DNA of 64,000 nt from Saururus chinensis (taxonomy: Eukaryota; Streptophyta; Magnoliopsida; Piperales; Saururaceae), in assembly GCA_035235625.1 (NCBI GenBank), contig CP141140.1, forward strand, positions 10,374,685 to 10,438,684. The letters are read 5' to 3'. The notes below the pieces were generated by a model. The model saw nothing but the letters and a program-made list of their open reading frames with translations, was not told where the DNA came from and did no database searches. The position numbers and the translations under genes are program-made. Shown here one piece after another: positions 25,224 through 36,715 of this stretch (positions are counted from its first letter, which is position 1; each line of letters starts with the position of its first letter).

Positions 25224-26441
25224 TCACCGACGAGATCCAGCAGTTCGTGAGGCAGCACCTCGCCTATACTTTCCCTGCTCTGCGATTCGGCCTCCAGCCC
25301 AGTTCAGGCCCGGTGGGCAGTCGGACCGCTGCCTCACTGATTTGTCATTGGTGATGTGGTAGGGATGGCCATTAGAAACCGCAGTAAAAGTGAATATTCT
25401 GTTGTCGTCACAAAGCTCCGGCAGTTGGATCCACCGGTAATTGCTTTCTTCCTTCAAACTGAAGGCTATGAGATATTGTGGATGAACTAAAGCATAGACA
25501 GTCTCATTCAGAAAGCATTTAGGCCTTGCCCAGTGCCTTGTGCTCCATCCTGATGGTCCTGATCCGGACATGGGCAAGTCAAGCTTGACCCACTTTCCTG
25601 TTTCCGATGAGAACACCTCCACTTCCATTGCACCGATTGGTGACTGAGGCAGTTCAGGTTGGCTTACTACTTGGAAGCAATGTGAGCGTTTGGGATCGAA
25701 AGCCAGCAATTGTCCGTAGCTACTGCCGCTTTTTGGAGGAGGCAGAACAACCCAGCTCCTTGTTACTGGGTTGCAGACATACTGCCTAGATGAATGATCT
25801 TCATACGAATTGCAAAGAAGCAGTCCATTGCAAGAGTCAGAAATGCCGAAATTGGGATAACAAGGCGAGAAATCAAGGCTCACTTGTGGAGTCCAGGAAG
25901 TAGGTAGCATGCCGCTGGTCATGAAAGTGTAACTGGGTTGTCTCAGCACCTCGTGTGACATCGCGACGGACTTGGTCTTGTTCTTGTAGGCATTCTTGGT
26001 CTCCCAGACTCTGTAGAATAGGCCTGAGAGCGGCGGTAGGCGGAGTGGGCAGCAAGGGAAGATATCGGCGGTGGCTGAGGAGGGCCCTGCCAGGAGAGGT
26101 GACGTTGTAAAGGCGGCACTGGAGAGCGGGGGAGGATGCTTCCGGAGGATCGAGGTGTGCATGGGCAGCAAGTGCCAGAAAGAAATCGGCTGCCGCCCGA
26201 AGGAAGAAGGTGGCCGTCGAGGGAGCTGACGTTGGATGATGCATGGGCAAGTGCAAAGACGGGCCCAGCGTCTGTCTGTGGGACCCGGACCGGCAGTCTG
26301 CAGCGACGATTGATTTCTGGCTGAATTCGTCTTTCGAAACGACGAAATCACATTATAAGCGGTGGTAACCAATTTTTTCGTTTGAAAGGACGACATTTTT
26401 TTAAATGATAAAATTATATAAAAATTTAAAAAAAACATCAT
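25224..26441 (-). CDS. Chimeric 405-codon ORF: MULE arm fused to F-box-associated fragment
   Basis: An uninterrupted frame runs from an ATG at 26441 inside the right arm, across the arm/insert junction near 26020, through the captured segment, to a stop at 25224. Residues about 1-140 come from the terminal repeat and resemble no known domain. From about FYRVWETKNAYKNKTKSVAM the protein resembles the C-terminal part of plant F-box proteins: DSCNGLLLCNS, YVCNPVTRSWVVLPPP, LLAFDPKRSHCFQVV, EVFSSETGKWVKLDLP, ECFLNETVYAL-like ARPKCFLNETVYAL. The F-box itself is absent. The tail after about HPYHITND is unrelated. Whether it is expressed cannot be judged from sequence; it may be a captured pseudogene fragment that happens to be open. 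Confidence 0.6.
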   Translation of the reverse strand: MMFFLNFYIILSFKKMSSFQTKKLVTTAYNVISSFRKTNSARNQSSLQTAGPGPTDRRWARLCTCPCIIQRQLPRRPPSSFGRQPISFWHLLPMHTSILRKHPPPLSSAAFTTSPLLAGPSSATADIFPCCPLRLPPLSGLFYRVWETKNAYKNKTKSVAMSHEVLRQPSYTFMTSGMLPTSWTPQVSLDFSPCYPNFGISDSCNGLLLCNSYEDHSSRQYVCNPVTRSWVVLPPPKSGSSYGQLLAFDPKRSHCFQVVSQPELPQSPIGAMEVEVFSSETGKWVKLDLPMSGSGPSGWSTRHWARPKCFLNETVYALVHPQYLIAFSLKEESNYRWIQLPELCDDNRIFTFTAVSNGHPYHITNDKSVRQRSDCPPGLNWAGGRIAEQGKYRRGAASRTAGSRR

Positions 26442-26565
26442 GTAAGTGCTAATTATTTAGCTGGTGCCTGCGTAATAAAAAATAATATTATTTTAAAAAA
26501 TATTTTCCAAAATAATTTGAATTAGTAAATTTTTTTTTTAAAATTATTATTTAAATAATTTTTCC
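26020..26565 (-). repeat. Right terminal inverted repeat of the Pack-MULE
   Basis: Inverted partner of 24540-25095; the homology stops at about AGGCCT (26020-26025), where the captured F-box-like sequence begins. Confidence 0.9.
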
Positions 26566-27649
26566 TACTAAAAAATAACATTCACCAAAAAGTATATCAA
26601 AACAAATTACTAGAAAGAATATATATACAGATTAACTAAAGGCATGCACTCGTCAAATAGTATTCATAAAATCTTACCCATAGTATGTCCATAAAAATTT
26701 GATACATCCATGCACTACTCAAGAACGTCGATTTAGTGGAGCGGGTTGTGGGCCGGTTGGGTTTTCGGGCTTTTTTGACCATGGCCCTAATTTGGGCCTA
26801 AATTTTTTTGGCCTGGCCTATAACACCCCGCTCGAGATCCAACCTAGACAAGAGTTTGGAAAACAAAATCAGAGCAAATGATTTTTTTTTCAAAATATTC
26901 ATGTCTGGCATTTGTGTACGAGAGCTATAATGTTCCTTTATGCACTATGGAGTTTCAATACTCCGCTGCATGTAGGCCAAAACAAAACCATATTTATAAC
27001 TAATTTGGATCAAATCAATGTTGTCATGTCATTAATTACCTACGTACATGTAACGCCTAAGATTTTTCCTCATATTTTCCTTAAAATTCATGAATTTTTT
27101 TTGCAACATAACGGCTATAAATCGGAAAAAATGACAAATACAAAACCTGTGAAAGTAGTTTTTTAATCTAAAACATCATACATCAGTTTTTCCAATACAA
27201 ATTTTTGCTCATTCGATCAAATATTGTACGGATAAACCAAACATCCTCAGGCGCTACTCGAAAACAAACGTATGAATAAATTGATATGATTATAGGCTTT
27301 AAATACAAATCTCTCTCAGGCATCCCTAAGTGCAAGTCTCATAACAATCTACAGTTTAATCCAAATTTCAAGTCCAGAAAACATAAACATCTTAATTCAC
27401 ATCTCACCCAATACAAGAGATCGTGGCACAAAATAATACTCGCAACGAGTCAAGTATAAACCTGAGTCCACGGGAATCAATCCACCATGGAAATGAGCAT
27501 TCATCTTTAAGAGCTCAACGAGGTTAAAAATAGGGTAATGAGTATTTTTATACTCAGTAGGAAAATATCTTGTAGGGGAGTTCTAAACAGTGAACTCAAT
27601 AAGTCTATACATAGATGCGTTCATGCAACTCAAACATAAAGCAAACAAA

Positions 27650-28150
27650 CATATCATAATTATGCTCATAAGTATACAATCATGCATATCATCATGCTAA
27701 AATCATACCATCAAACCAATCTTACACATACACTCTTACTACCGTATGCTTACTCAAACAACTTACACATACTTGTACAACCTTACTCGTACAATCATAC
27801 ACTTACTCATATAACTTGTACATACTTGTATGACCTTATTTGTATAATCTTATACTTACTCGTATAATCATACGCTTACTCATATAACTTGCACATACTT
27901 ATATGACCTTACTCGTACAATCTTACATTTACTCATATGACCTTACTCATATAATCATACACTTACTCATATAACTTACACATACTTATACGACCTTACT
28001 CGTACAATCTTACTCAGAATCATACTCTTACAGTCTTACTCATACTCATACTCTTACATTTGTGCTCATACTTATACTCTTACAGTCGTACTCATACTCA
28101 TACTCTTATAGTCATACTCAAACTCATACTCTTATAGTCATACACATACT
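27650..28150. repeat. Imperfect tandem repeats rich in CTTACTCATA words
   Basis: Irregular reiteration of words such as CTTACTCATATAACTT, ACATACTTRTATGACCTTAC and TCATACTCTTACAGTC, with higher-order units of about 60 bp that decay into 15-30 bp units near 28020-28140. G is rare on the plus strand. It lies inside the presumed solo LTR. Confidence 0.75.
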
Positions 28151-28501
28151 ATCGACCACTGAAGCTCATTACAACTAATAAGCTCCAGCATCGAAATGGA
28201 AAAGAATGTCACTGGGGCATCACCTTAACCTCCGGGGAGTGACTAGATGTCATGGACTTTTCCGAAGGCAAGGCACACCAATGTTCATGGGGCACATGAT
28301 CAATAAGGTAAGAGCAGGTCCATGATACTACTTACTTGAGCACGCAAACATAAACACCCACACATAAGGGGTCATACAATTGCCCACACTTTAGGGGTCT
28401 TATAGTGTCATACAATTGCCCATCATTATGGGTCTTATAGTGTCAGTGTCACTCTTTGGTAGAATCATATAGTGTCACTATTGGGCAGAAATCATGCAAC
28501 G

Positions 28502-28687
28502 CTCTCAATAGAGTATCAAACGTCTGGGCTTAATACAACACACATATTAAATCGAAAACATACGTCACTCTCAACAGAGCATCAGACGTCTGGGCTTCAT
28601 ACAACACACAGACTAAATCGGAAACATACATCACTCTCAACAAAGCATCAGGCGTCTGGTGCTCTATACAACACACAGACAACATAC
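28502..28687. repeat. Minisatellite, 66-bp unit, 2.8 copies
   Basis: Units start at 28502, 28568 and 28634 (exactly 66 bp apart) with CTCTCAAYARAGYATCARRC, then GTCTGGGCTT and ATACAACACACA. The third copy is cut after ACAACATAC. Confidence 0.92.
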
Positions 28688-29440
28688 TGCAGGGTAAACA
28701 CCATGACAAGACATGAGAAATGCTCAGCCAACTCATTATCAGCTAGCTCAAACACAGAACTTAATCCATCGAAACCCTCAGGTCTCAAACTCACAACACT
28801 ATCATTTGCTTTACTTATGATTCAAGTTTGAATTAAGTAAGTTATCCGATACAATTATGCCACACAAACTCTCAAACATACTATGCTCCACTGATCAAAC
28901 CGAAGCTAAGCCCGATCCAAAACACTAGTTCGTCAGGGCAACATACTTCACTTAACCCGTCCATCTTACAACATAACACATTGTACACCAAAATCTTACA
29001 TATTCATACAATCTCCGTCATCCACCTTATGGCCAAAACATCTACACAAATGTCATCAAACTAAGTTCCTTAGAGCCAAACCCAGTTATCATCCTCTTAC
29101 CAATACCTCACTTATTATGCTTACTTTTCACTTCATAATCTATACATTAAGCTTGTACAATTATGCACACTCTTACTGTCTAACAATCCCCAAACATACG
29201 CTCTAATCAAAACCAAACAAACCGCTCCAATCCTCGCCCATCAAACTTACATCATCTGTTTTCCGTCATATACTTACACATCCACAACAAATCCAGACGA
29301 AAACCTTTGTCATCTCTTACTGTCCATCACCCATACTTTTGCCCCCAAACACATACACATATCCATCAGTTAGGCATATAGCCATCATACATACGTATGT
29401 CTATCACACATAAGTATAACATACACATACTTCCATATAT

Positions 29441-29825
29441 TGCTTACCAACATACTCGCTAGCCATCACTAACACATACATACACATCCATACATGTAGC
29501 TTACTAACATACTCACTAGCCATCACTAGCACATACATATTCCACATACATAGCTTACAAACATACACGCTAGCCATTACTAGCACATACATATTCCACA
29601 CACGTAGCTTACAAACATACACTCTAGCCATCACTAGCACATACATATTTTTACATACGTAGCTTACAAACATATATGCTAGCCATCACTAGCACATACA
29701 TACTTTCACATACGTAGCTTACAAACATACACACTAGCCATCCTAGCACATACATACTTCAACATACGTTGCTTACAAACATACACGCTAGCCATTACTA
29801 GCACATACATACTTCAAACATACTT
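29441..29825. repeat. Minisatellite, ~54-bp unit, 7 copies
   Basis: The word GCTTACAAACATACACGCTA recurs at 53-57 bp intervals (near 29441, 29498, 29552, 29606, 29663, 29716 and 29770), each followed by GCCATYACTAGCACATACAT. Units differ by several substitutions and there are no unique spacers, so this is a tandem repeat and not a CRISPR array. Confidence 0.92.
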
Positions 29826-31994
29826 ACAACCAACATGCATGTCATATGCATTTCAACATGGCATAATTCATCCTCTTATATCATGCAAATGGATCATAAT
29901 CTAACATCTATAACATTCAATCATATAGTCCTAGCATGCTGCTACTCATTCAAAGCATGTTATCATGAAATTACGAGTTCAAAGCTCCCCTACCTTGTAA
30001 TCATGATGTTCGATGGCGAAAGCACGATGCGATAGCTTCAGCTGCGGAATTAGTAGCCAAAAGCTTTGCCAAGTTGAGAGAGCTGCTATTCCGAGGGTTT
30101 AGGAAGCGCCGAAAGAAATCATAGCCAAATGGAGTGACACAAATCAGTGCGGCAAAATCTGCAATCCACAACAGCACACTAGGGCGGCTGGCAGAAAGGT
30201 CGTACCAACATAAGTGGCAGTGCGACCAGAAGTTGAGGGTGTACTCATGAAGGTCGGCCAACGGCTGAGAAGGACTCAGCCAGCTGCACGACATCGAAAT
30301 CAGCACAAATACGATGCTTAAACCCAAAAGCACGCGCGTGGCCACTTGCACACGCGGTCAAAAAGTGCAACTCTAGGGAGAGACAATGGTGGCCTAAGGC
30401 CCTCAAAGGAGCAACGGAACTAGGGCCAGGAAGTGGTGGCCGATCGAAGCAGCAACATCGCCAATCGCCACCCACAACCAACACATTTGGTGCGGGCAGT
30501 TGTGCATCTTGCACGATATAGGGCAAAGGCAAGTGGCCCATTTCGGGCGGAGGTGTAATTGGCCAAGTGGGGCTAGCCCTTGCTGTCACCGAGCTAGGGT
30601 AGAGCCCACGATGGCCAAATGACACACGGCTCACCGATAACAACGACCTGAAACGCACCCAAAGCGTCTAATTGGGCAGAGCAAGACAATAGGGTAAAGC
30701 AGGGTAAGAAACGGAGACCCCCAACCGACACTGGGGTAGAGGTATGCTGGACAGAGTTCGACCGGAGTTCGTCTGGTGGCCGGATGACAATTGAAAACAC
30801 TGGCAACTAAAAAAATGTCACAGACAATGAGATGAAAATATAAACAAAACCTGACCAAAGTACCGGTAGCTCATAGCAGAGCAAAGAAAGCATGGTAGCA
30901 GCTCTGGCCAGCTCCTATGGGTTCCTAGCAGCCAAACAAATATAAGTCTAGTTGAGGGCGGCTGCAAACGACATCAAAATCATACCCCACGGCTCAAAAA
31001 CGAGAATAAGAGGGAGAAAAACCAAAGAAAAGTCTGGTACCGCGTGGAGGAGTGAAGAGGCCATGGTGGCAGTCATATCCGGTACCTACGGACTTGTGGA
31101 AGTGAGGTAAAGAGGATCTCGACAAAAACCGATGGATTTAGACGATAGAAGAGGGAGAACGAAGCGACTAGAATCTGACTCTGGTTCTCATAAAACTTAC
31201 TGGACGTGAAAAAGTTACTGGAAGTCGATCCTTGAATCCGATCTCCGGATTTTGATATTTATATAACTTCTTTTTAATTTTTTCATCTATGTCCCCAATA
31301 CGCGTTCACTTATTCTTTATGTGTTGTACCTCCAAAATTTGCGTCGTAAGCGCAGTGAGGCCTGTGGCCTATGACTAAGCGCCACACCAAACTCTACGGG
31401 TATAAATGCGACTAAGCCCCACACCAAACTCTATGGGTATAAATACGGGGTAAATATATAAATATAAATACGCTAAAGTGTTACATTTTTTTACCGAAAA
31501 TAACCAAAAAAATAGTAGAAAAATCATAGAAAATCGTAGAAAAACCAGGAACATTACAGTACATATTGGGTAATATCTATAGTGTTATTCTAATACAATC
31601 GGATTCGAACGTAGTTATGCTTAAAGACTATTACATGCATTTGGTAGTATACAATCATATACATCAAAATACATATATTTGAATAATTTAGTGAGACGAA
31701 AACCATCAGAGTCAAATGGAAGCCAATAAAACATTAAAATTAAACATTTCACTCTATCACAAAGCAGAATATAGCATAGCAAATTAGATCATATTAAATC
31801 AGATCAATCTAGAACAAAGCATATCAAAGCTCATCAGATTCAATCAGAATAGAACGGAACATATCAGATCAAAGAATATCAAATAAAAGCATATCAGAAT
31901 AGATTGGATCATAACATAGCATATCATAGAAAATTGGATCAAAGCCAAGTATATATCTTAACTTAAGATGCACACACATTTATCTAATTACTTA

Positions 31995-32800
31995 TTAAAT
32001 CAGAAAATCAAAAACACTTACTCCCATGAGGCTTCTGAAAGTAGCGACATTTGGAGTTTCTCTTCCCTTCAAGGCATCCTCCCCTTCAGGTTCATAGATA
32101 GCGGGCAGAACCTCCTCTTGCTCTAAAATGGTTCTCCCTTTCTTGCCCAAAGGCTGCAAATCAAACCTCCCCTTTCCTGAGATGTTGTCATCATTGCACC
32201 CAAAGGCAACAGATAGACACTCCTCATTCCTAGGGCTTTTCTCACTTTTTATGCCCAAATGCAATGAACAAAACCTCCCCTTACCCGGGACACTTCTCAC
32301 TTTCCATGCTTGTAAGCAGCAGATTAAACATTCTCTTACCTAGAGACACCTCTTTATCTATGCTCCCCAAGGCAATGAATAAAACATCCCCTTACCCGGA
32401 GATATTTCTCTCTCTAAGTGCCTAAAGGCGATGGACATAACCTCCCCTTACTTGGAGACGTATCTCTCTTTGCACACTTGAAAGCGGTGGACAGAACCTT
32501 CCCTTACCTAGAGGTGTATCTCCCTTTGTCCCCAAAGATGACGAACACAACCTCCCTTTACCCGGAGATGTATCTCCCTTTGCACGCTTTAAAGTGGCGG
32601 ACAGAACCTCCCTTACCTAAGACATTTCTCTCACTGCATGGCCCATCAATGGAGGATGGAGCCTCCCTTTGGGCCACTTCTCTCGATGCAGCCCAATGAC
32701 AGAGGAAGGATATCCCTCTCACTCTAGACCGCTTTTCTTTATTTGGGCCCAAGGGTGTAGGATAGAGCCTCTTCATGCCTCGGGGCATTTCCTACTCTAA
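31995..32800. repeat. Long array of diverged ~60-65-bp tandem repeats
   Basis: At least ten units follow the order: CCCAAAGGC-type word, RAYRGACAGAACCTCCCCTTAC, CYGGAGAYGTATCTCYCTTTGC. Divergence between neighbours is high. Open frames on both strands here (e.g. 31995-32300 minus, 32418-32699 plus) result from the near-3n period. It belongs to the same family as 23405-23700. Confidence 0.75.
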
Positions 32801-34690
32801 AGTTGACAACTCAAGGGATGAATACATCCATTACGTAGAAAACCCTCGAATAAGCTAAGAACGTCTCTTAAATGGGCAAAATCGAACCCACTATGACCAT
32901 AAAAACATCTTCAAAAATTTGCACGGGTTTCATAAATATAGGGAAAGATCCGTGAGCATACAAAGCACACAGACATGTGAACAGGACAAGCATCACACAT
33001 GCCCCCACTAGCGTAGTGACGGTGGGATGTGCGGAGCAGGTCAATGTGATGCGGGCCCCATACTAGACAATGCAGATCTAGCATAGATCATGCGATAGGC
33101 CCGAGATCATGTAGGCCCGCACAACTGATGCCAACAAATTTATCTTTTACTATTTTTCTCTAATGTTTCTATTATTTTACTCAAATAATACTTCAACTTC
33201 AACATGCGTTAACTTTCTATCTTGAAGTCAGAATAACATGTTCTTAGTTAGTACCAATGGACACATATTGACAAGCCCTTTGAAACTAGACCATACATGG
33301 GTAAGTTATCCTATACTTTTCAAGTGGGTCCTCCTCATATGACACGCTTCCTGAGGCCACAACTTTCATTCCCAATCTCCATTTCATGCATTCTTCGATT
33401 TGCTATGTTTATTACTTCAAGCTCTACTCATATATGGGGATTTTATCCCTTAGAACTCCTAAATCTAATTATAATTCTATAATTACCCCTAACCTCTCAA
33501 TTTAGGTGTAATAAAAAAATGAGGCATACACGACCCTTAATTGTGATAAAAAGTTTAAGTCCCTTAACCTATGTTTTTCGGACTAGGAAGGGTCGGTCCA
33601 ACAGGCTAGCCTTAAAAACTTGTAACCCCAGCAGCAAGCTTGGCCTGTGTAGCTGTAGGCATCCAAGCCAACACCAGCAAGCCATGCTTTCCCAACCTTG
33701 CATCTGCATTGCTGACCCAAAAATAATTTTTGTACCTTTGGGACTCTTATTTATGAGCCCTTCAAAATAAGACCCACAAGGGTATGTTATCTCGCAAAAT
33801 TAAAGTGGGTCCCATCTATAACACGTTTTACAAGGCTGTAACTTACACTCATAGCATCCGATTTACATTTACATGGGCTATATAAGTTCATCTCTTCGAG
33901 CCCTACAAAAAATTTGAAAGGTCCTTTAAGAGAATAAGACTCAAATGACCTCATAAAAATTGTTGTTAGCCTCGAAAATTCAACATGGGCCCAAAAGTTT
34001 ATATTTTCAAACAATCGGATTGTTATAGTTCCACATGTAGTTATGTTTACAAACTACGGTATTTTAAGAAGCGCAACATCAAATATGAAATACTTAAGCA
34101 TTTTTAACTAGCATATATTTTATGTAAGTTCTTTAGTTGTCCCACTTGTTCTAATTTAATAATCAATAACAAATAATTTTATTAATTATCTCATAAACCT
34201 TTGTTCAATAAATAATAATCATATCTAATCTCAAGGACAAACAGACTTATCATATGTCAACCTAAATTACAAATGATACAACCACCATGGACCATCCTCA
34301 AAAGGGAATCATCTATAGTGAGGCCTGGAATACATCAAGAAGTACCATAACCTAACCTAGCCCCTAAGGACCTGACCACAGTAGAAAGGTATGTCCTACA
34401 ACTGCACCTAAACAAAAGTGGTGGGAGAAGCATAAAAATTGGGGTAAATAGGCCCTGTGGGACATGTTGACTTTGAACAATAATATCTCTCTCATCTGTT
34501 CCAATTCACGTATTGTTGGTGGCATTTTGAAACTCTTTCCATCTACTTCCTAAGCATAAAGGTTTCAACCTTAAATTCTATCAAATTAAGTAGTTATTTA
34601 AATAATAAGGTCAAAGGTTCACACATATTATTTTCCAAATGGTCATGTTTAGAAACCTAGAAAAATCCCAATATTACAAAATATAGTGGT
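32801..34690. other. Intergenic repeat-derived DNA
   Basis: No gene is seen. Near 33280-33380 and 33755-33860 two diverged copies occur of a motif with AAGTGGGTCC and ACACGYTT, which also appears in the elements at 9005-9370 and 46588-47132. Confidence 0.4.
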
Positions 34691-34734
34691 CCTACATATG
34701 TAGGGGTTGTTTGGGTGTGGAATTTTCTACAAAC

Positions 34735-34985
34735 ATAAGTAGATTTTTTGGAATTAATTCCATTGATTCACCATCAAATGAAAATTAAGGGGCCGTTTGG
34801 GTGTAGAATTTTTTGAAATTAATTTCATTGATTCACCGTCAAATGATAATTCAAGTTGGTAATGGAATTTTTTAGAACAAATTAAATATTGCATCAAACA
34901 TATTTCTAAAGCTTTAAATTAACACAACTCTCTCTTTTGAACTCAGATATGCACGTTTTTGTACTGTTGCATTCATATTGATGAT
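34735..34985 (+). mobile_element. Partial copies of the GGGGCYGTTTGG element
   Basis: GGGGCCGTTTGGGTGTAGAA near 34790 and the following AATTTTTTRGAATTAATT, GGAATTTTTTAGAAYAAATT and TTAGATATGCAC-like words match the left half of the element at 46588-47132. A shorter start (GGGGTTGTTTGGGTGTGGAA) sits just upstream at about 34735, so the left end may be duplicated. The right half is missing. Confidence 0.6.
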
Positions 34986-36147
34986 CCCTATTGTATGATT
35001 CGATAATTTTTCTTTCAATAGTTTTATTTTTAGACGACATCAAATTTAAGGAGTTTGAACCTTTAACTTTATGAGTTGAATAACTCCTTAAATAGGTTGA
35101 ATTTAGGGTGATACTAATATGGTTAAAAACTAGATGGAAAGAACTTCGAAATAGTTACTAAGAGTGTGCAAATCAGAGTTCGGATGAGTGAAATATAACT
35201 AGTTGAAGTTGTACTATGTGTGTCGGATCCGATTACCCGATTAAACCTAGAATTGGGCATCTTTCTAGCCTTTTAGGCCTATTTAAGTTGAGTGACGGGA
35301 ATGAGGATTTGGGGGCCAATTTGGGTAGCCCAAAGGTAGTTTAATAGCCCAAGTCCTAGGGGAATTAAGCTAATCACCTATAAATATTCTATAAGGATAG
35401 TAATGAAAGAGTTTTTGAAACTCTTGGAAGTGGTTACAATTTTTTCTACCTTAGCTTCTCTCAAGGTGAGTAAATTTGAATTCTTCTTCCTAATTCCTTG
35501 ATTTTTGATGGGAAATTAAAGGTCTTTTATACATAATCATCTTTTTCATGCCTCTTGCTATTGAAATTTCCAAATATCTCTTGTTTGATTCAATTTGTAA
35601 AACCGTACAACTTTGTTTTTTATTTAAAACCTTGTGATTCATGCTTAGAATTTTTTAAATACAAGGAAATGCTTGAAACCTTTTGTTTATCATGATTTAT
35701 GCTTAGATCTAATAAAAAACCTTAATTTTTGGAACAAAAAATATTTTGATTTAGGAGAATTAGAAGTGTTTTTTTGCTCAAGAGGTAAGGGGTTTAATTT
35801 TGAGAATGATTAGTTGTATTAACACCTTACTTGATGATGCTAATCATGTTTTTTTATGAAGAATAATTATATGACTTGATTCTTCTCCTTGAGAGATTTT
35901 GATGTTTTTTGTGCATGCTCTTGCATGTGTTTGATAGGTTTTTTTATAATTAAGAATTTATAATTAATTCTATGAAGAATTATGATGATTGATCGTAATG
36001 ATTTTTGGTAAAAAATCGCAAATCCGTAACTTTGTTTGGCTAATCGATCAGCCCCATTGCCCGATCAATCTGCATAATGTGTTTTGATCAACACAGTGTT
36101 GCCAATTGATTGGCTCATAGGGTGATCAATCGGCTACACGGATCTTG

Positions 36148-36270
36148 TTTGGCATAGTGTTGCTGATCGATCCTCATGTTTGGCATAGTGTTGCTGATCG
36201 ATCCTCATGTTTGGCATAGTGTTGCCGATCTTGTTTGGCACAATGTTACAAATCTATCCTCATGTTTTTT
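36148..36270. repeat. 31-bp tandem repeat, about 3-4 copies
   Basis: Units TTTGGCATAGTGTTGCTGAT followed by CGATCCTCATG start at 36148, 36179 and 36210, with a more diverged unit after. Variants of the same words (GTGTTGCCAATTGATTGG) lie just upstream. Confidence 0.88.
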
Positions 36271-36715
36271 ACATTCTTTTTCATATAGTAGACTAAAGAT
36301 TGTTGATGTATATTAGGGCCTTATGCATACATATATCTAATGTTAATTTAGTAATTCATATTACATGCAAACATTGAGGATTATATGATCATATCTACTG
36401 AATTATGATCATATCTACTGAATTATGCCTTACATGAGATAGTATGATTATATGCGATTACACATGTAAGCATGCTTATATTCTATGCATCATGAAAAAG
36501 GGTTTGTAAACTATGGTTAATCACAATTAGCTGAGATTTTCTATTATTTTTTCGGATTAATTGTATTGGATTTTGAATGAACCCGTTTTATGTCCGAATA
36601 GATGGGATTTTATGTCTAAAAGGACGGGTTTCCTCCCCTAAGTTGATATGATTGAGACTATTTATTTATTGAGATTTCTATAGTGGGCACCAAGTTGATC
36701 ATGTCTATTTTTAAG

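Larger units (their letters stand above)
24540..26565. mobile_element. Pack-MULE (Mutator-like element) carrying an F-box gene fragment, 2026 bp
   Basis: A perfect 9-bp direct repeat TACTAAAAA flanks the element (24531-24539 and 26566-26574), the target duplication size of Mutator-like elements. The ends are inverted: GGGAAAATTATTTAAATAAT on the left against GGAAAAATTATTTAAATAAT read inward from the right. The terminal inverted repeats are about 550 bp each (24540 to about 25095 and about 26020-26565). Their outer half is AT-rich and their inner half GC-rich, with a TTCGTCGTTCGAAACGACGA motif at the change. The interior holds a fragment of an F-box-type gene on the minus strand and no transposase, so it is a non-autonomous, gene-carrying MULE. 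Confidence 0.92.
27049..31558. mobile_element. Probable solo LTR, 4510 bp, with 5-bp target duplication
   Basis: The block starts TGTAACGCCTAAGATTTTTC and ends CCAGGAACATTACA, i.e. TG...CA with a short TGTAA/TTACA inverted terminus. It is flanked by GTACA on both sides (27044-27048 and 31559-31563), as expected for integrase insertion. No gag, protease, reverse transcriptase or integrase motif is present, and no second copy of the ends occurs in the window, so it is best read as a solo LTR. Very long LTRs are known from Tekay/Del-type chromoviruses in monocots; that assignment is inference. The interior contains several minisatellites and a GC-richer part at about 30000-31250. It could instead be a large non-autonomous element of another kind. 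Confidence 0.6.

Noticed and set aside
24791-25362. Plus-strand frames of 126 and 165 codons
   Set aside because: They lie in the left Pack-MULE arm and its tandem repeats; equivalent frames appear in the inverted right arm, so they reflect the repeat.
29441-29825. Regular repeats that could look like a CRISPR array
   Set aside because: Units are contiguous 54-bp tandem repeats with no unique spacers, in a plant genome.
30001-30858. Minus-strand frames of 70-137 codons
   Set aside because: They lie in the GC-richer part of the presumed solo LTR, overlap one another in different frames and show no family motif.
31995-32788. Frames of 71-101 codons on both strands
   Set aside because: Produced by the ~60-65-bp tandem repeats; no conserved protein.
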